From: Polaribacter litorisediminis
GTDB lineage: Bacteria > Bacteroidota > Bacteroidia > Flavobacteriales > Flavobacteriaceae
Assembly (NCBI RefSeq): GCF_019968605.1
Contig: NZ_CP082966.1
Coordinates: forward strand, 855,001-919,000
Direction: 5' to 3'
Length of the DNA stretch: 64,000 nt
Shown here piece by piece: positions 33,105 to 41,624 of this stretch; the first letter of the stretch is position 1, and each line of letters starts with the position of its first letter. The notes beneath the pieces were generated by a model that did no database searches, was not told the DNA's origin, and worked only from the letters and a program-made list of their open reading frames with translations. The translations under genes were made by a program, and so were the position numbers.

Positions 33105-34583
33105 ATGGAACTTTATAAAAATAATCAACTTAAAATATACAATTCTCTCAGTAAACAAAAAGAGGATTTTAAACCCATCACAGAAGGGTATGTAGGCATG
33201 TATGTTTGCGGTCCAACTGTGTATAGCAACGCACATTTAGGAAACGTAAGAACTTTTATGTTTTTTGATGTGATGTATAGATACCTTTTACATTTAGGTT
33301 ATAAAGTGCGCTATGTGCGTAATATTACCGATGCCGGTCATTTAGAAAACGATGCAGAAGAAGGCGAAGACAAAATTGCCATCAAAGCTCGTTTAGAACA
33401 AATTGAACCGATGGAGGTTGTGCAGCGTTACACTTTAGACTTTCATAATGTATTAAAAAATTACAATTTTTTACCACCAAGTATAGAGCCAACGGCAACA
33501 GGTCATATAGTTGAACAGATTGAAATGATTAAAGAAATCATAGAAAAAGGTTTTGCGTATGAGGTCAATGGTTCTGTTTATTTTGATGTTTTAGAATACA
33601 ATAAAAAAGGCAATTACGGAATTCTTTCTGGCAGAAAAGTAGAAGATCTAATTCATAATACAAGAACCTTAGACGGCCAGTCTGATAAGAAAAATCCACA
33701 AGATTTTGCACTTTGGAAAAAAGCAGACGAGCGCCATATTATGCGTTGGCCATCTCCTTGGTCTGATGGTTTTCCGGGTTGGCATTTAGAGTGTTCTGTG
33801 ATGAGCACTAAGTATTTGGGAGAACAGTTTGATATTCATGGAGGCGGAATGGATTTAAAATTCCCACATCATGAATGTGAAATTGCACAATCTCAAACCT
33901 GTAGTGGTGTAAAGCCTGTAAACTATTGGATGCACACAAATATGTTGCTATTAAATAGTCAGAAAATGGCAAAGTCTAGTGGTAATTTTATTTTACCAAA
34001 TGAAATTTTATCTGGGGAAAATGACATTTTACCAAAAGCATTTTCGGCTTCTGTTGTTCGTTTTTTTAATATGCAAGCCAATTACAGAAGTATTCTAGAT
34101 TTTTCAGGTGAAGCGCTAGAAGCATCAGAAAAAGGGCATTCTAAATTGATGGAAGCTGTTGCTTACATGGATAAAATTCAAGCAGGTACAATATCTACTT
34201 TCGATGTTCAAAAATGGAAGTCTGATTGTTATGCAGCGATGAATGATGACTTTAATACACCAATTTTAATAGCACACTTATTTGAGGCTGTAAAACTAAT
34301 CAATCAAATAAAAGAGAAAAAAGCAAATTTGTCAGCACAAGATTTAGCAGAATTTAAGGGAACTATGAATGCTTTTGTTTTTGATGTTTTAGGTTTGATG
34401 AATGAAACTGCTCAAGGAAATTCAGAAAAAATAAAAGGAGTAGTAGAGCTTCTGATTAAATTAAGAAAAGAAGCAAGAGAAAATAAAGAATGGGCATTAT
34501 CAGATCAAATAAGAGATGAATTAATTGAACTCGGAATTCAGTTAAAAGACGGAAAGGAAGGAACCACTTTTTCAATAAATTAA
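33105..34583 (+). CDS. cysS: Cysteinyl-tRNA synthetase
   Basis: Charges tRNA-Cys. The 492-residue product has the zinc/HIGH region [20 protein letters not shown] (HLGN in place of HIGH, normal for this enzyme), the second zinc ligands in the [20 protein letters not shown] stretch, KMAKSSGN at about 287 as the KMSKS loop, and a C-terminal helical anticodon-binding domain. A TATCTTTA element about 35 bases upstream is a weak -7 match. It stands alone before yidD and lgt. Confidence 0.97.
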   Translation: MELYKNNQLKIYNSLSKQKEDFKPITEGYVGMYVCGPTVYSNAHLGNVRTFMFFDVMYRYLLHLGYKVRYVRNITDAGHLENDAEEGEDKIAIKARLEQIEPMEVVQRYTLDFHNVLKNYNFLPPSIEPTATGHIVEQIEMIKEIIEKGFAYEVNGSVYFDVLEYNKKGNYGILSGRKVEDLIHNTRTLDGQSDKKNPQDFALWKKADERHIMRWPSPWSDGFPGWHLECSVMSTKYLGEQFDIHGGGMDLKFPHHECEIAQSQTCSGVKPVNYWMHTNMLLLNSQKMAKSSGNFILPNEILSGENDILPKAFSASVVRFFNMQANYRSILDFSGEALEASEKGHSKLMEAVAYMDKIQAGTISTFDVQKWKSDCYAAMNDDFNTPILIAHLFEAVKLINQIKEKKANLSAQDLAEFKGTMNAFVFDVLGLMNETAQGNSEKIKGVVELLIKLRKEARENKEWALSDQIRDELIELGIQLKDGKEGTTFSIN

Positions 34584-34689
34584 GAGATTATTATGAAATG
34601 TGAATTATGAATTAGAAGTCCGTTACTTTTTGTAATTTCGGTTTTTTGCCCAATTTGTATCGAGAACTTTTTAAAGTAAATAATTTAAT

Positions 34690-34923
34690 TTGAAAAAAAT
34701 ACTTTCATATCCGTTCATTATACTCGTTCGGTTTTATCAAGTAGCGATATCGCCATATACACCAGCAACTTGCAGATACAGTCCAACCTGTTCTCATTAT
34801 ACCATAGAAGCATTGCAAAAACATGGTTTATTTTCTGGTGGTTGGTTGGCCTTAAAAAGAATATTTAGCTGTCATCCTTGGGGAGGAAGTGGTTATGACC
34901 CTGTTCCGGAAAAAAAGAAATAA
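34690..34923 (+). CDS. yidD: Membrane protein insertion efficiency factor YidD
   Basis: A 77-residue YidD with the motif [20 protein letters not shown] and the end of family type [13 protein letters not shown]. In E. coli YidD helps YidC-dependent insertion of membrane proteins. The start is a TTG in the context TTGAAA, needed to include the conserved hydrophobic N-terminus [20 protein letters not shown]. It sits between cysS and lgt with a REP-like repeat downstream. Confidence 0.93.
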   Translation: MKKILSYPFIILVRFYQVAISPYTPATCRYSPTCSHYTIEALQKHGLFSGGWLALKRIFSCHPWGGSGYDPVPEKKK

Positions 34924-34930
34924 TTAAAAA

Positions 34931-35003
34931 TGTCATTACGAGGAAGAATGACGAGGTAATTTAGTCTTTAATTCTAGTTTACTTTATTACTTTCGCAGTG
35001 ACA
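34931..35003. repeat. REP-like inverted repeat between yidD and lgt
   Basis: TGTCATTACGA at 34931-34941 is mirrored by TTCGCAGTGACA at 34992-35003, forming an imperfect 73-base hairpin. It resembles the GTCATTGCGAGG element that I recall scattered through many Bacteroidota intergenic regions, with several mismatches. It also overlaps the lgt promoter region (TACTTTCG at about 34988-34995). Confidence 0.55.
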
Positions 35004-35021
35004 AAAACAGAATAGAAATAT

Positions 35022-35864
35022 ATGAATTTTTTAGCAATAGAGTGGGAACCTTCCTTAGGAATCGATTTAGGGTTTTTTGTAGTTCGTTGGTATAGTTTGA
35101 TGTTTGTAGCCGCGTTTTTGTTGGGCTTACATTTGATGAAAAAAATATATATTAAAGACGAAATTCCAATAGAAAAACTCGACGTCCTTTTTATGTATAC
35201 TTTTATTTCTATGCTAGTAGGAATGCGCTTAGGAGATGTTTTCTTTTATAGTTGGGATTATTATCAAAACCATTTATTAGAAATAATTATTCCTTTTAAA
35301 CAAGTAAATGGAACGTGGAAATTTACAGGTTTTACAGGGTTTGCCAGTCATGGAGCTGCCATTGGTATTATTTTAACCATGTACTTTTATGCTAAAAAAC
35401 ATTTACATAAACCTTGGTTATTTATTTTAGATAGGTTGGCAATTATGGTGGCTTTGGCTGGATTTTTTATCAGAACAGGAAATTTTATGAATTCAGAAAT
35501 CTACGGAAAGGCTACAGGAAGTAATTTTGGTGTTATTTTTAAAAATAATGGTGAAGATTTCCCCAGACATCCAACCCAATTATATGAAGCTTTTAGTTAC
35601 CTAATTTTATTTTTTGTGATGTGGTATCTATACTGGAAAACAGATAAAAAACAGCAAGTAGGTTTCTTATTTGGCTTGTTTATGGCAGTTTTATGGTCGC
35701 TACGTTTTTTTATAGAATTTCTGAAAGAAGCTCAGGTTGATGGGAGAGAAGATTGGGTTTTTAATGCATTAAACACCGGACAAGTTTTAAGTATTCCATT
35801 AGTTTTAATCGGTTTATGGCTCATGTTTAGAAAAACAAAAAGCACAGAGAACGTAACATCATGA
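35022..35864 (+). CDS. lgt: Prolipoprotein diacylglyceryl transferase
   Basis: Attaches diacylglycerol to the lipobox cysteine of prolipoproteins, the first step of lipoprotein maturation. The 280-residue product has about seven membrane helices and the conserved segments LVGMRLGDVFFYSWDYY, GFASHGAAIGI, FIRTGNFMNSEIYG (the catalytic-arginine region) and HPTQLYEA. It supports the lipoproteins encoded in this window. The stop overlaps the DUF6787 ATG by four bases. Confidence 0.96.
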   Translation: MNFLAIEWEPSLGIDLGFFVVRWYSLMFVAAFLLGLHLMKKIYIKDEIPIEKLDVLFMYTFISMLVGMRLGDVFFYSWDYYQNHLLEIIIPFKQVNGTWKFTGFTGFASHGAAIGIILTMYFYAKKHLHKPWLFILDRLAIMVALAGFFIRTGNFMNSEIYGKATGSNFGVIFKNNGEDFPRHPTQLYEAFSYLILFFVMWYLYWKTDKKQQVGFLFGLFMAVLWSLRFFIEFLKEAQVDGREDWVFNALNTGQVLSIPLVLIGLWLMFRKTKSTENVTS

Positions 35865-36172
35865 ATAAATTAAAAGAACGTTGGGGTATCGAAAGTAATT
35901 GGGCAGTTGTTGCAATTTTTGTAGTTTTTGCCATTAATGGTTCTTTTGCTGCTTGGGTTGCAAAACCTATCACGGCTTTTTTAGGATTATCACCAGACAC
36001 AATTTCCGTTTGGTTCTATTATCCTCTGAGGATTTTATTGATTTTTCCTATTTACCAACTCACACTGCCCATTGTTGGTTTTCTTTTCGGTCAATTTAAA
36101 TTCTTTTGGACTTTTGAAAAAAAGTTTTTGAGCCGTCTGGGTTTAGGTTTTTTATTTAAAGAAAATAATTAA
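35861..36172 (+). CDS. DUF6787 family membrane protein
   Basis: A 103-residue protein with two membrane helices (WAVVAIFVVFAINGSFAAWV; PLRILLIFPIYQLTLPIVGF) and the aromatic end FKFFWTFEKKFLSRLGL, typical of DUF6787, a Bacteroidota family beside lgt. The function is unknown. It is coupled to lgt by a four-base ATGA overlap, so a role in lipid or lipoprotein metabolism is a reasonable guess. Its stop shares TTAA with the stop of the convergent gene at 36169. Confidence 0.7.
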   Translation: MNKLKERWGIESNWAVVAIFVVFAINGSFAAWVAKPITAFLGLSPDTISVWFYYPLRILLIFPIYQLTLPIVGFLFGQFKFFWTFEKKFLSRLGLGFLFKENN

Positions 36173-36456
36173 ACATCAATTACAGCGGTTTCCTTCCTCT
36201 CTTTTTTTGAAGCATCCTCCTTTTGGATGAGATAGGTATAAATCCACATAATGGTAAACGTAGGGATAATATCTAAAGGAAGAATTTCTTCAAGAAAACT
36301 CACAATACCTGCAATTTTTCCGCTAGTACCTTTGTACATTTTTGTCATGATATAACCAGATATAGGAGCCCAAACTATATCTAAAAAGGGAATTGGAATT
36401 AGGCCAATGGTATCTAAAACAATACCGATTCCTAGTTTTTTATATTTTGTATTCAT
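36169..36456 (-). CDS. Small membrane protein of unknown function
   Basis: A 95-residue product with two or three hydrophobic segments (IGIVLDTIGLIPIPFLDIVW; IIPTFTIMWIYTYLI) and proline-rich turns (PIPFLDIVWAPISGY), ending in a charged tail. I do not recognise a named family. The frame is clean, begins with ATG preceded by no strong promoter, and overlaps the DUF6787 stop by four bases. It may be conserved in flavobacteria next to lgt. Confidence 0.6.
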   Translation of the reverse strand: MNTKYKKLGIGIVLDTIGLIPIPFLDIVWAPISGYIMTKMYKGTSGKIAGIVSFLEEILPLDIIPTFTIMWIYTYLIQKEDASKKERKETAVIDV

Positions 36457-36539
36457 GCTTTTATTTGTTCAAAATTCTTGCCAAAAAATATTTATTTTGG
36501 TATAGAAAATTATAAGTTTGTTAAAAGTAACTATTCAAA

Positions 36540-37166
36540 ATGAATTTTAAAGACTTCACAAAAAAAATTGAAGATTTACAGCAAATGAAATTAGGTGGTT
36601 TAGAAGCGCAATTTAGAATGGCTCCTCAACTTCGTTTACGATATAATAAAGACAAAATAATAGCAAATAATCCAAGGAGAGCCGCTGTTTTAGCGTTATT
36701 ATATCCAAATATAAAAAATGAAACAACGCTACTTTTAACACAAAGAGCAATTTATAAGGGTACACATTCTGCACAAATTAGTTTTCCCGGTGGAAAAACG
36801 GAAAAAAGGGACCTTAATTTGCAAGAAACAGCTTTAAGAGAAACGTTTGAGGAAGTAGGCGTAGTGCCATCAACTATTGCCGTTATAAGAGAACTAACCG
36901 ATGTGTACATTCCGCCTAGTAATTTTTTAGCAACTCCTTTTTTAGGGTTTGTTGATAAAAAACCTCAATTTATTTTAAACCATGAAGTAGCTACCATTAT
37001 TGAAGTTTTAGTAAGTGATTTGTTGAATGAAAAGAATATTACTAGTGTGAATGTAAGCACGTCATACATGGAAAATTCGGAAGTTCCTTGTTTTAAAATT
37101 GATAATCACATTATTTGGGGGGCAACAGGTATGATGCTTTCCGAAATTAAAGAACTCTTAAAATAG
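36540..37166 (+). CDS. CoA pyrophosphatase, Nudix family
   Basis: Likely hydrolyses CoA or oxidised CoA to phosphopantetheine and 3',5'-ADP. The 208-residue protein has the UPF0035 signature LLLTQRAIYKGTHSAQISFP just before the Nudix box, which reads GGKTEKRDLNLQETALRETF, EEVG and keeps the G-5x-E-7x-RE-x2-EE-x-G spacing. An in-frame TAAGTTTG (36513-36520) may be a -7 element. The acyltransferase gene follows. Confidence 0.88.
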   Translation: MNFKDFTKKIEDLQQMKLGGLEAQFRMAPQLRLRYNKDKIIANNPRRAAVLALLYPNIKNETTLLLTQRAIYKGTHSAQISFPGGKTEKRDLNLQETALRETFEEVGVVPSTIAVIRELTDVYIPPSNFLATPFLGFVDKKPQFILNHEVATIIEVLVSDLLNEKNITSVNVSTSYMENSEVPCFKIDNHIIWGATGMMLSEIKELLK

Positions 37167-37220
37167 TATGTTACTAAATTGTTTTGTAGTTTTGTTTGTT
37201 GTCAATTAAATTTAGTAAAA

Positions 37221-38039
37221 ATGCCCTTATTTAAAAGGAACCCTTTTGGACATTACTTATTTATAAAAAAGTGGATTATTCGTTTTTTCGGAGTGGTATC
37301 TCATGGCAGGTATCGTAATTTTAATCAACTTCAGATCGAAGGATCACAAATATTAAGAGATTTACCAGATAGAAAAGTATTGTTCATTTCTAATCATCAA
37401 ACTTATTTTGCGGATGTGGCTGCGATGTTTCATGTTTTTAATGCTGCTTTGAAAGGTAGAGATGATACTATTAAAAATATTGGCTATATATGGCAGCCCA
37501 AGTTGAATTTTTATTTTGTGGCTGCAGGAGAAACGATGCGTGCGGGTTTATTGCCAAAAATATTTGCCTATGCAGGGTCGGTTTCTATAGATCGAACTTG
37601 GAGAAGTGAAGGTAAAGATGTAAAGAGACAGGTGAAAAATACTGACATTTCGAATATTGGGAAAGCTATAGAAGATGGTTGGGTAATTACATTTCCGCAA
37701 GGAACCACAACACCATTTAAACCGATTCGAAGAGGAACGGCACATATTATAAAAACCTATAAGCCCATTGTTGTACCCATTGTTATTGATGGTTTTCGAC
37801 GTTCTTTTGATAAAAAAGGTCTTCGGATTAAACGAAAAAATGTCTTACAGTCTATGGTAATTAAAGAACCTTTAGATATTGATTACGAAAATGATGAGAT
37901 TGCTGATATTGTTACCAAAATCGAATATGCGATAGAACAACACCCTTCTTTCTTGAAAGTTTTGTCTGTTGAAGATTTAGAGGAATTACAGAAAGAGGAA
38001 GAAGAACTAAACAAACAAAGAACTTTTTGGAATTCTTAA
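37221..38039 (+). CDS. Lysophospholipid acyltransferase family protein
   Basis: PlsC-type acyltransferase, 272 residues, acting at the inner membrane on lysophospholipids or a related acceptor. The active-site motif reads NHQTYFAD, with five residues between H and D instead of the usual four. The second motif reads FPQGTTTPFKPIRRGTAHII where most PlsC proteins have FPEGTRS. The start is placed at ATG 37221; earlier codons give an unlikely cysteine-rich lead. Both divergences are noted as a finding. A good terminator follows at 38064-38093. Confidence 0.75.
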   Translation: MPLFKRNPFGHYLFIKKWIIRFFGVVSHGRYRNFNQLQIEGSQILRDLPDRKVLFISNHQTYFADVAAMFHVFNAALKGRDDTIKNIGYIWQPKLNFYFVAAGETMRAGLLPKIFAYAGSVSIDRTWRSEGKDVKRQVKNTDISNIGKAIEDGWVITFPQGTTTPFKPIRRGTAHIIKTYKPIVVPIVIDGFRRSFDKKGLRIKRKNVLQSMVIKEPLDIDYENDEIADIVTKIEYAIEQHPSFLKVLSVEDLEELQKEEEELNKQRTFWNS

Positions 38040-38063
38040 AAATATACCGCCAAAGTATTGGTT

Positions 38064-38093
38064 AAAAAAGCATCCTATTTGGGATGCTTTTTT
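38064..38093 (+). terminator. Terminator after the acyltransferase gene
   Basis: AAAAAAGCATCC (38064-38075) pairs with GGATGCTTTTTT (38082-38093) around TATTTG. A- and T-tracts flank the stem, so it can also act on the other strand. Confidence 0.85.
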
Positions 38094-38225
38094 ATTGATG
38101 TATGAATTGATTTATTTTCGGGTTTTTTTTCTAAATTTCAAAGCTAAAAATATCTCGTAAGCAAAACATGCCAAAATGATGACTAGTTTATTCGCTTTTA
38201 TGCATAATGAAAAGAGAGAATAATG

Positions 38226-39107
38226 TTATTTCTTTTTGTAAACTCGCACCCAGTCCACAAACATATATTGCGGGAATTTAGTTGTTTTGTCAGGACGGCC
38301 AGCATAGGTGCCACCAACAGCAAGATTTAAAAGGATGTAAAACTCTTTATGAAATTCCGATAAGTGATCTGCTGTAATGGAGGTTGAAGCAAATTGTTTT
38401 CCGTCCACAAACCAAGTCATTTTTTCCGAGTCCCACTCCAACTCAAAAACATGAAAATTATCTGCAAATTTACCTTCTTTAAGTTTAAAGGGAACAGCTC
38501 CCATTTGTGCATGTTTATTATTAGAATCTGCGAAATGAATATTCGCTTCGATCATACCATCATCCTTAGAGCCATATAATTCTAAAATATCAATCTCTCC
38601 TGATTTTGGCCAAGGAGTATCACCACCAATTTCGTTTATATTAGCGCCAAGCATCCAAAAAGCAGGCCAAATACCTTTGCCTTCTGGAAGTTTTATGCGA
38701 GCTGATATTTTTCCGTATTTAAAAGATTGTTTATTTCCCGTATGCATTCTTGCAGAGGTATATTGATCCATGCCATGCACATCACTTTTATGCATTGCTT
38801 TAATGACCAAACAATTGTTTTCGATATACGCATTTTCATTGGAGCTCGTATAACGCTGCCATTCATCATTAAAATGTCCTGCCTTTAACACTTGAGCGGT
38901 CCAATTATTCTCATTGATTGCTTCAGCATCAAATTCATCAGACCAAGTTAATTCCCAACCGTCGCTTGGGTTATACTTTGTTTCTATTTTGGATAGGATA
39001 TTTTCTTTTTTAGGTTCTGTGTTGTTTTTCACTTCTTTGTCTTTACAGGAGATTAAAATAATTGAACTTATCGATAGTATGATGAGTTTGTGTACTATTT
39101 TTTTCAT
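38226..39107 (-). CDS. GH16 beta-glucanase lipoprotein (laminarinase type)
   Basis: Secreted glycoside hydrolase family 16 enzyme, probably cutting beta-1,3- or mixed-linked glucans such as laminarin, a common algal carbon source. A signal peptide with lipobox SSIILISC is followed by CKDKEVKNNTEP, an acidic/basic start fitting surface export. The catalytic motif GEIDILELYG is at about residue 170 (E-x-D-x-x-E), preceded by WPAFWMLGAN. The enzyme has the usual 293 residues. No SusC/SusD pair is adjacent, so it is an orphan enzyme and not part of a visible utilisation locus. Confidence 0.9.
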   Translation of the reverse strand: MKKIVHKLIILSISSIILISCKDKEVKNNTEPKKENILSKIETKYNPSDGWELTWSDEFDAEAINENNWTAQVLKAGHFNDEWQRYTSSNENAYIENNCLVIKAMHKSDVHGMDQYTSARMHTGNKQSFKYGKISARIKLPEGKGIWPAFWMLGANINEIGGDTPWPKSGEIDILELYGSKDDGMIEANIHFADSNNKHAQMGAVPFKLKEGKFADNFHVFELEWDSEKMTWFVDGKQFASTSITADHLSEFHKEFYILLNLAVGGTYAGRPDKTTKFPQYMFVDWVRVYKKK

Positions 39108-39223
39108 GGTAATATTTTATTTTTGATATTAAATTTTCTTTAAAATTATATGGAATTCATTTTACTATTGAATCCAAACCGAAGTTAAACAAATTTATTT
39201 TTATTCCTTTATTATGGATCATA

Positions 39224-39252
39224 AAAAAGCCTCACAAGTTGTGAGGCTTTTT
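39224..39252. terminator. Bidirectional terminator
   Basis: AAAAAGCCTCACAA (39224-39237) pairs with TTGTGAGGCTTTTT (39239-39252) around a single G. It lies just after the first M1 peptidase gene on the minus strand and before the GH16 promoter region. Confidence 0.85.
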
Positions 39253-39280
39253 ATTTAATAAGGTTGTAAAATAAAATGAC

Positions 39281-41482
39281 TTATTGTTTTACTTTTTCTT
39301 TAAACTTATCGAATTTGTCAGTTTCTGGTTTTGGCCAGCTATTATTAGAGATGTCTACATCAGCAGTTTCCATATCTGGATCTACTTTAATACTTGTAAT
39401 TTCTTGAGTAGAAGCGAACACTCTTTTTACAGAAGTATCATCTTTCATCCAAATTTGTGCAGGAAACGTTTGTTTTTCAGTGGTACCATCTGCATACGTT
39501 AATTCAACAATTAAAGGCATTACTAAACCTCCTGGTTTTTCAAACTCAACAGAATAAATATAACTTGGTACTTCCTTACCGTCAGCATATGTATCCATAG
39601 CTTTAGGATTAGCATCTTCTTTCTTATCAGTAATGTATACTAAATCACCTAAACCATCAAAATATTGTTTGTATTGCTCTTTTAACTTCGTTACTCTTTC
39701 ATTAGGCTTATCCGTTAAATATAAAGGTTTTACTTCTTTAATACCGATATCTGTTACATCAGTTGTATAAAACCAACCTCTCCAGAACCAGTCTAAATCC
39801 ATACCGGAAGCATCTTCCATAGATCTAAAGAAATCAGCAGGTGTTGGGTGTTTAAACATCCATCTTTGAGAATAGGTTCTAAATGCATGATCAAATAATT
39901 CTGGGCCCATAATTGTTTTTCTTAGCATATATAAACCAGCAGCTGGTTTAGAATAAGCATTTGGTCCAAATTGTTTTACGTAATCTCCTTGAGACATGAT
40001 AGGAGAGATGTTAGATTGATCTCCACCCATATAACGTGTAATATTTTTTGCTGGATTTGATGCAAATAATTCTGGATCATATACTTCTTCTGCTAAAATT
40101 TCTACAAAAGAGTTTAAACCTTCATCCATCCAAGTCCATTGTCTTTCATCAGAATTTACAATCATAGGAAAAAAGTTGTGCCCAACTTCGTGAATGATTA
40201 CACCTAGCATTCCTTTTTTAGTTCTATCAGAATACGTTCCATCAGGATTTGGTCTACCAAAGTTGAAACAAATCATAGGATACTCCATTCCTTGTCTTTC
40301 AGAATGTACAGAAACTGCTTTTGGATATGGGTAATCAAATGTTATTTTAGAGTACTCTACAAGTGTAGTAGCTACTGCCATTGTTGAGTGCTCTTCCCAT
40401 AAAGGATTTCCTTCTTTTGGATATAAAGAAATTGCCATGACCGTTTTTCCGTTAATATTTGTAGCCATGGCATCCCAAATGTATTTTCTTGAGGATGCAA
40501 AAGCAAAATCACGAACTCTTTCTGCTTTAAATTTCCAAGTTTTTGTTTTTGTAGAACGCCCTTTTTCAGCTTTTTCAGCTTCTTCTTGCGTTACAATAAT
40601 AACAGGCTTGTCAAAAGATTTTCTAGCTTGTTCTAAACGGTTCCGTTGTTTTTTTGATAAAACATCTTTTTCATTTTGCAAAGTACCAGTTGCTTCTACA
40701 ATATGATCTGCAGGTACGGTTAAATTTACCTCATAGTCTCCGAATTCTAAAGCAAATTCACTACGTCCCCAGAACTGCATATTTTGCCAACCTTCTACAT
40801 TATCATACACTGCCAATCTTGGAAAAAATTGAGCAATCGTATAGTTGTTATTTCCATCAGGAAAAGATTCTAATCCAGAACGACCACCATCTTTGTTGAT
40901 GTCATTTATTTTGTAATTCCATTTAATTCTAAAGTTAAATGTTTCGCCTGGAGCAAGTGGTTTAGACAAGTTAATACGCATCATTGTACTGTTGATAAAA
41001 TGCGATAAAGGCTTGCCATCTGTTTCTACAGCTTCTATATTAAAGCCAAATCCTTTAGACTCATTCATGTATGAGCTTTTAAAGCTATCTGGAGTAATGA
41101 AAGCAGCAGCAGCATTAGATGATATTAATGGCGTTTTTGAATCATCTGCTCTCATGTTTTGGTCTAACTGAACCCACAAATATTCTAAATAATCTTTAGA
41201 ATTGTTGTGGTATGTAATTTTTTCATCACCATAAATTTTGTTGGTACTTTCTTCTAAACGAATGTCCATCACATAATCAACTTTTTGTTGCGTATATTGA
41301 TGACCTGGTGCACCAGAAGCAGTGCGTTGATCGTTAGGTGTAGCCAAAACATCTTTCATTTGTCTGAATTTGTTTTGATCTGTGTGACCTTGTTGTGTTT
41401 TCTTTTTTTCTTTTGTTTCTTGGGCAAAACTCGCTGTTGCCACAAAAAATAAAGAAAATACTAATAAAGAAATTTTTCTCAT
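39281..41482 (-). CDS. Secreted M1-family metallopeptidase (copy 1)
   Basis: Zinc aminopeptidase-like enzyme, 733 residues, exported by the signal peptide LLVFSLFFVATASFAQ. The zinc site is HEVGH near residue 431 followed after 18 residues by the third ligand E (WMDEGLNS). The exopeptidase GxMEN region reads GMEYP. A beta-rich C-terminal part lies beyond about residue 590. It is about as long as and highly similar to the gene next to it (41625-43742), so the pair arose by tandem duplication. The substrate range is unknown. Confidence 0.92.
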   Translation of the reverse strand: MRKISLLVFSLFFVATASFAQETKEKKKTQQGHTDQNKFRQMKDVLATPNDQRTASGAPGHQYTQQKVDYVMDIRLEESTNKIYGDEKITYHNNSKDYLEYLWVQLDQNMRADDSKTPLISSNAAAAFITPDSFKSSYMNESKGFGFNIEAVETDGKPLSHFINSTMMRINLSKPLAPGETFNFRIKWNYKINDINKDGGRSGLESFPDGNNNYTIAQFFPRLAVYDNVEGWQNMQFWGRSEFALEFGDYEVNLTVPADHIVEATGTLQNEKDVLSKKQRNRLEQARKSFDKPVIIVTQEEAEKAEKGRSTKTKTWKFKAERVRDFAFASSRKYIWDAMATNINGKTVMAISLYPKEGNPLWEEHSTMAVATTLVEYSKITFDYPYPKAVSVHSERQGMEYPMICFNFGRPNPDGTYSDRTKKGMLGVIIHEVGHNFFPMIVNSDERQWTWMDEGLNSFVEILAEEVYDPELFASNPAKNITRYMGGDQSNISPIMSQGDYVKQFGPNAYSKPAAGLYMLRKTIMGPELFDHAFRTYSQRWMFKHPTPADFFRSMEDASGMDLDWFWRGWFYTTDVTDIGIKEVKPLYLTDKPNERVTKLKEQYKQYFDGLGDLVYITDKKEDANPKAMDTYADGKEVPSYIYSVEFEKPGGLVMPLIVELTYADGTTEKQTFPAQIWMKDDTSVKRVFASTQEITSIKVDPDMETADVDISNNSWPKPETDKFDKFKEKVKQ

Positions 41483-41571
41483 TTGTTTTTAATTTGATTT
41501 AATTGATATAAAATTAGTTATAAGAATGTAAATGATTAAAGAATTTTAAAACTTTAACAAACCTTTATCAT

Positions 41572-41606
41572 AAAAAAAGGCGATATCGATACATATTGCC
41601 TTTTTT
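41572..41606 (-). terminator. Terminator between the two M1 peptidase genes
   Basis: AAAAAAAGGC (41572-41581) pairs with GCC followed by TTTTTT (41598-41606), with an inner ATAT/ATAT extension around CGATAC. Its orientation suits the end of copy 2 on the minus strand and separates the two transcripts. Confidence 0.65.
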
Positions 41607-41624
41607 ACCTATTTTGAATAAAAT

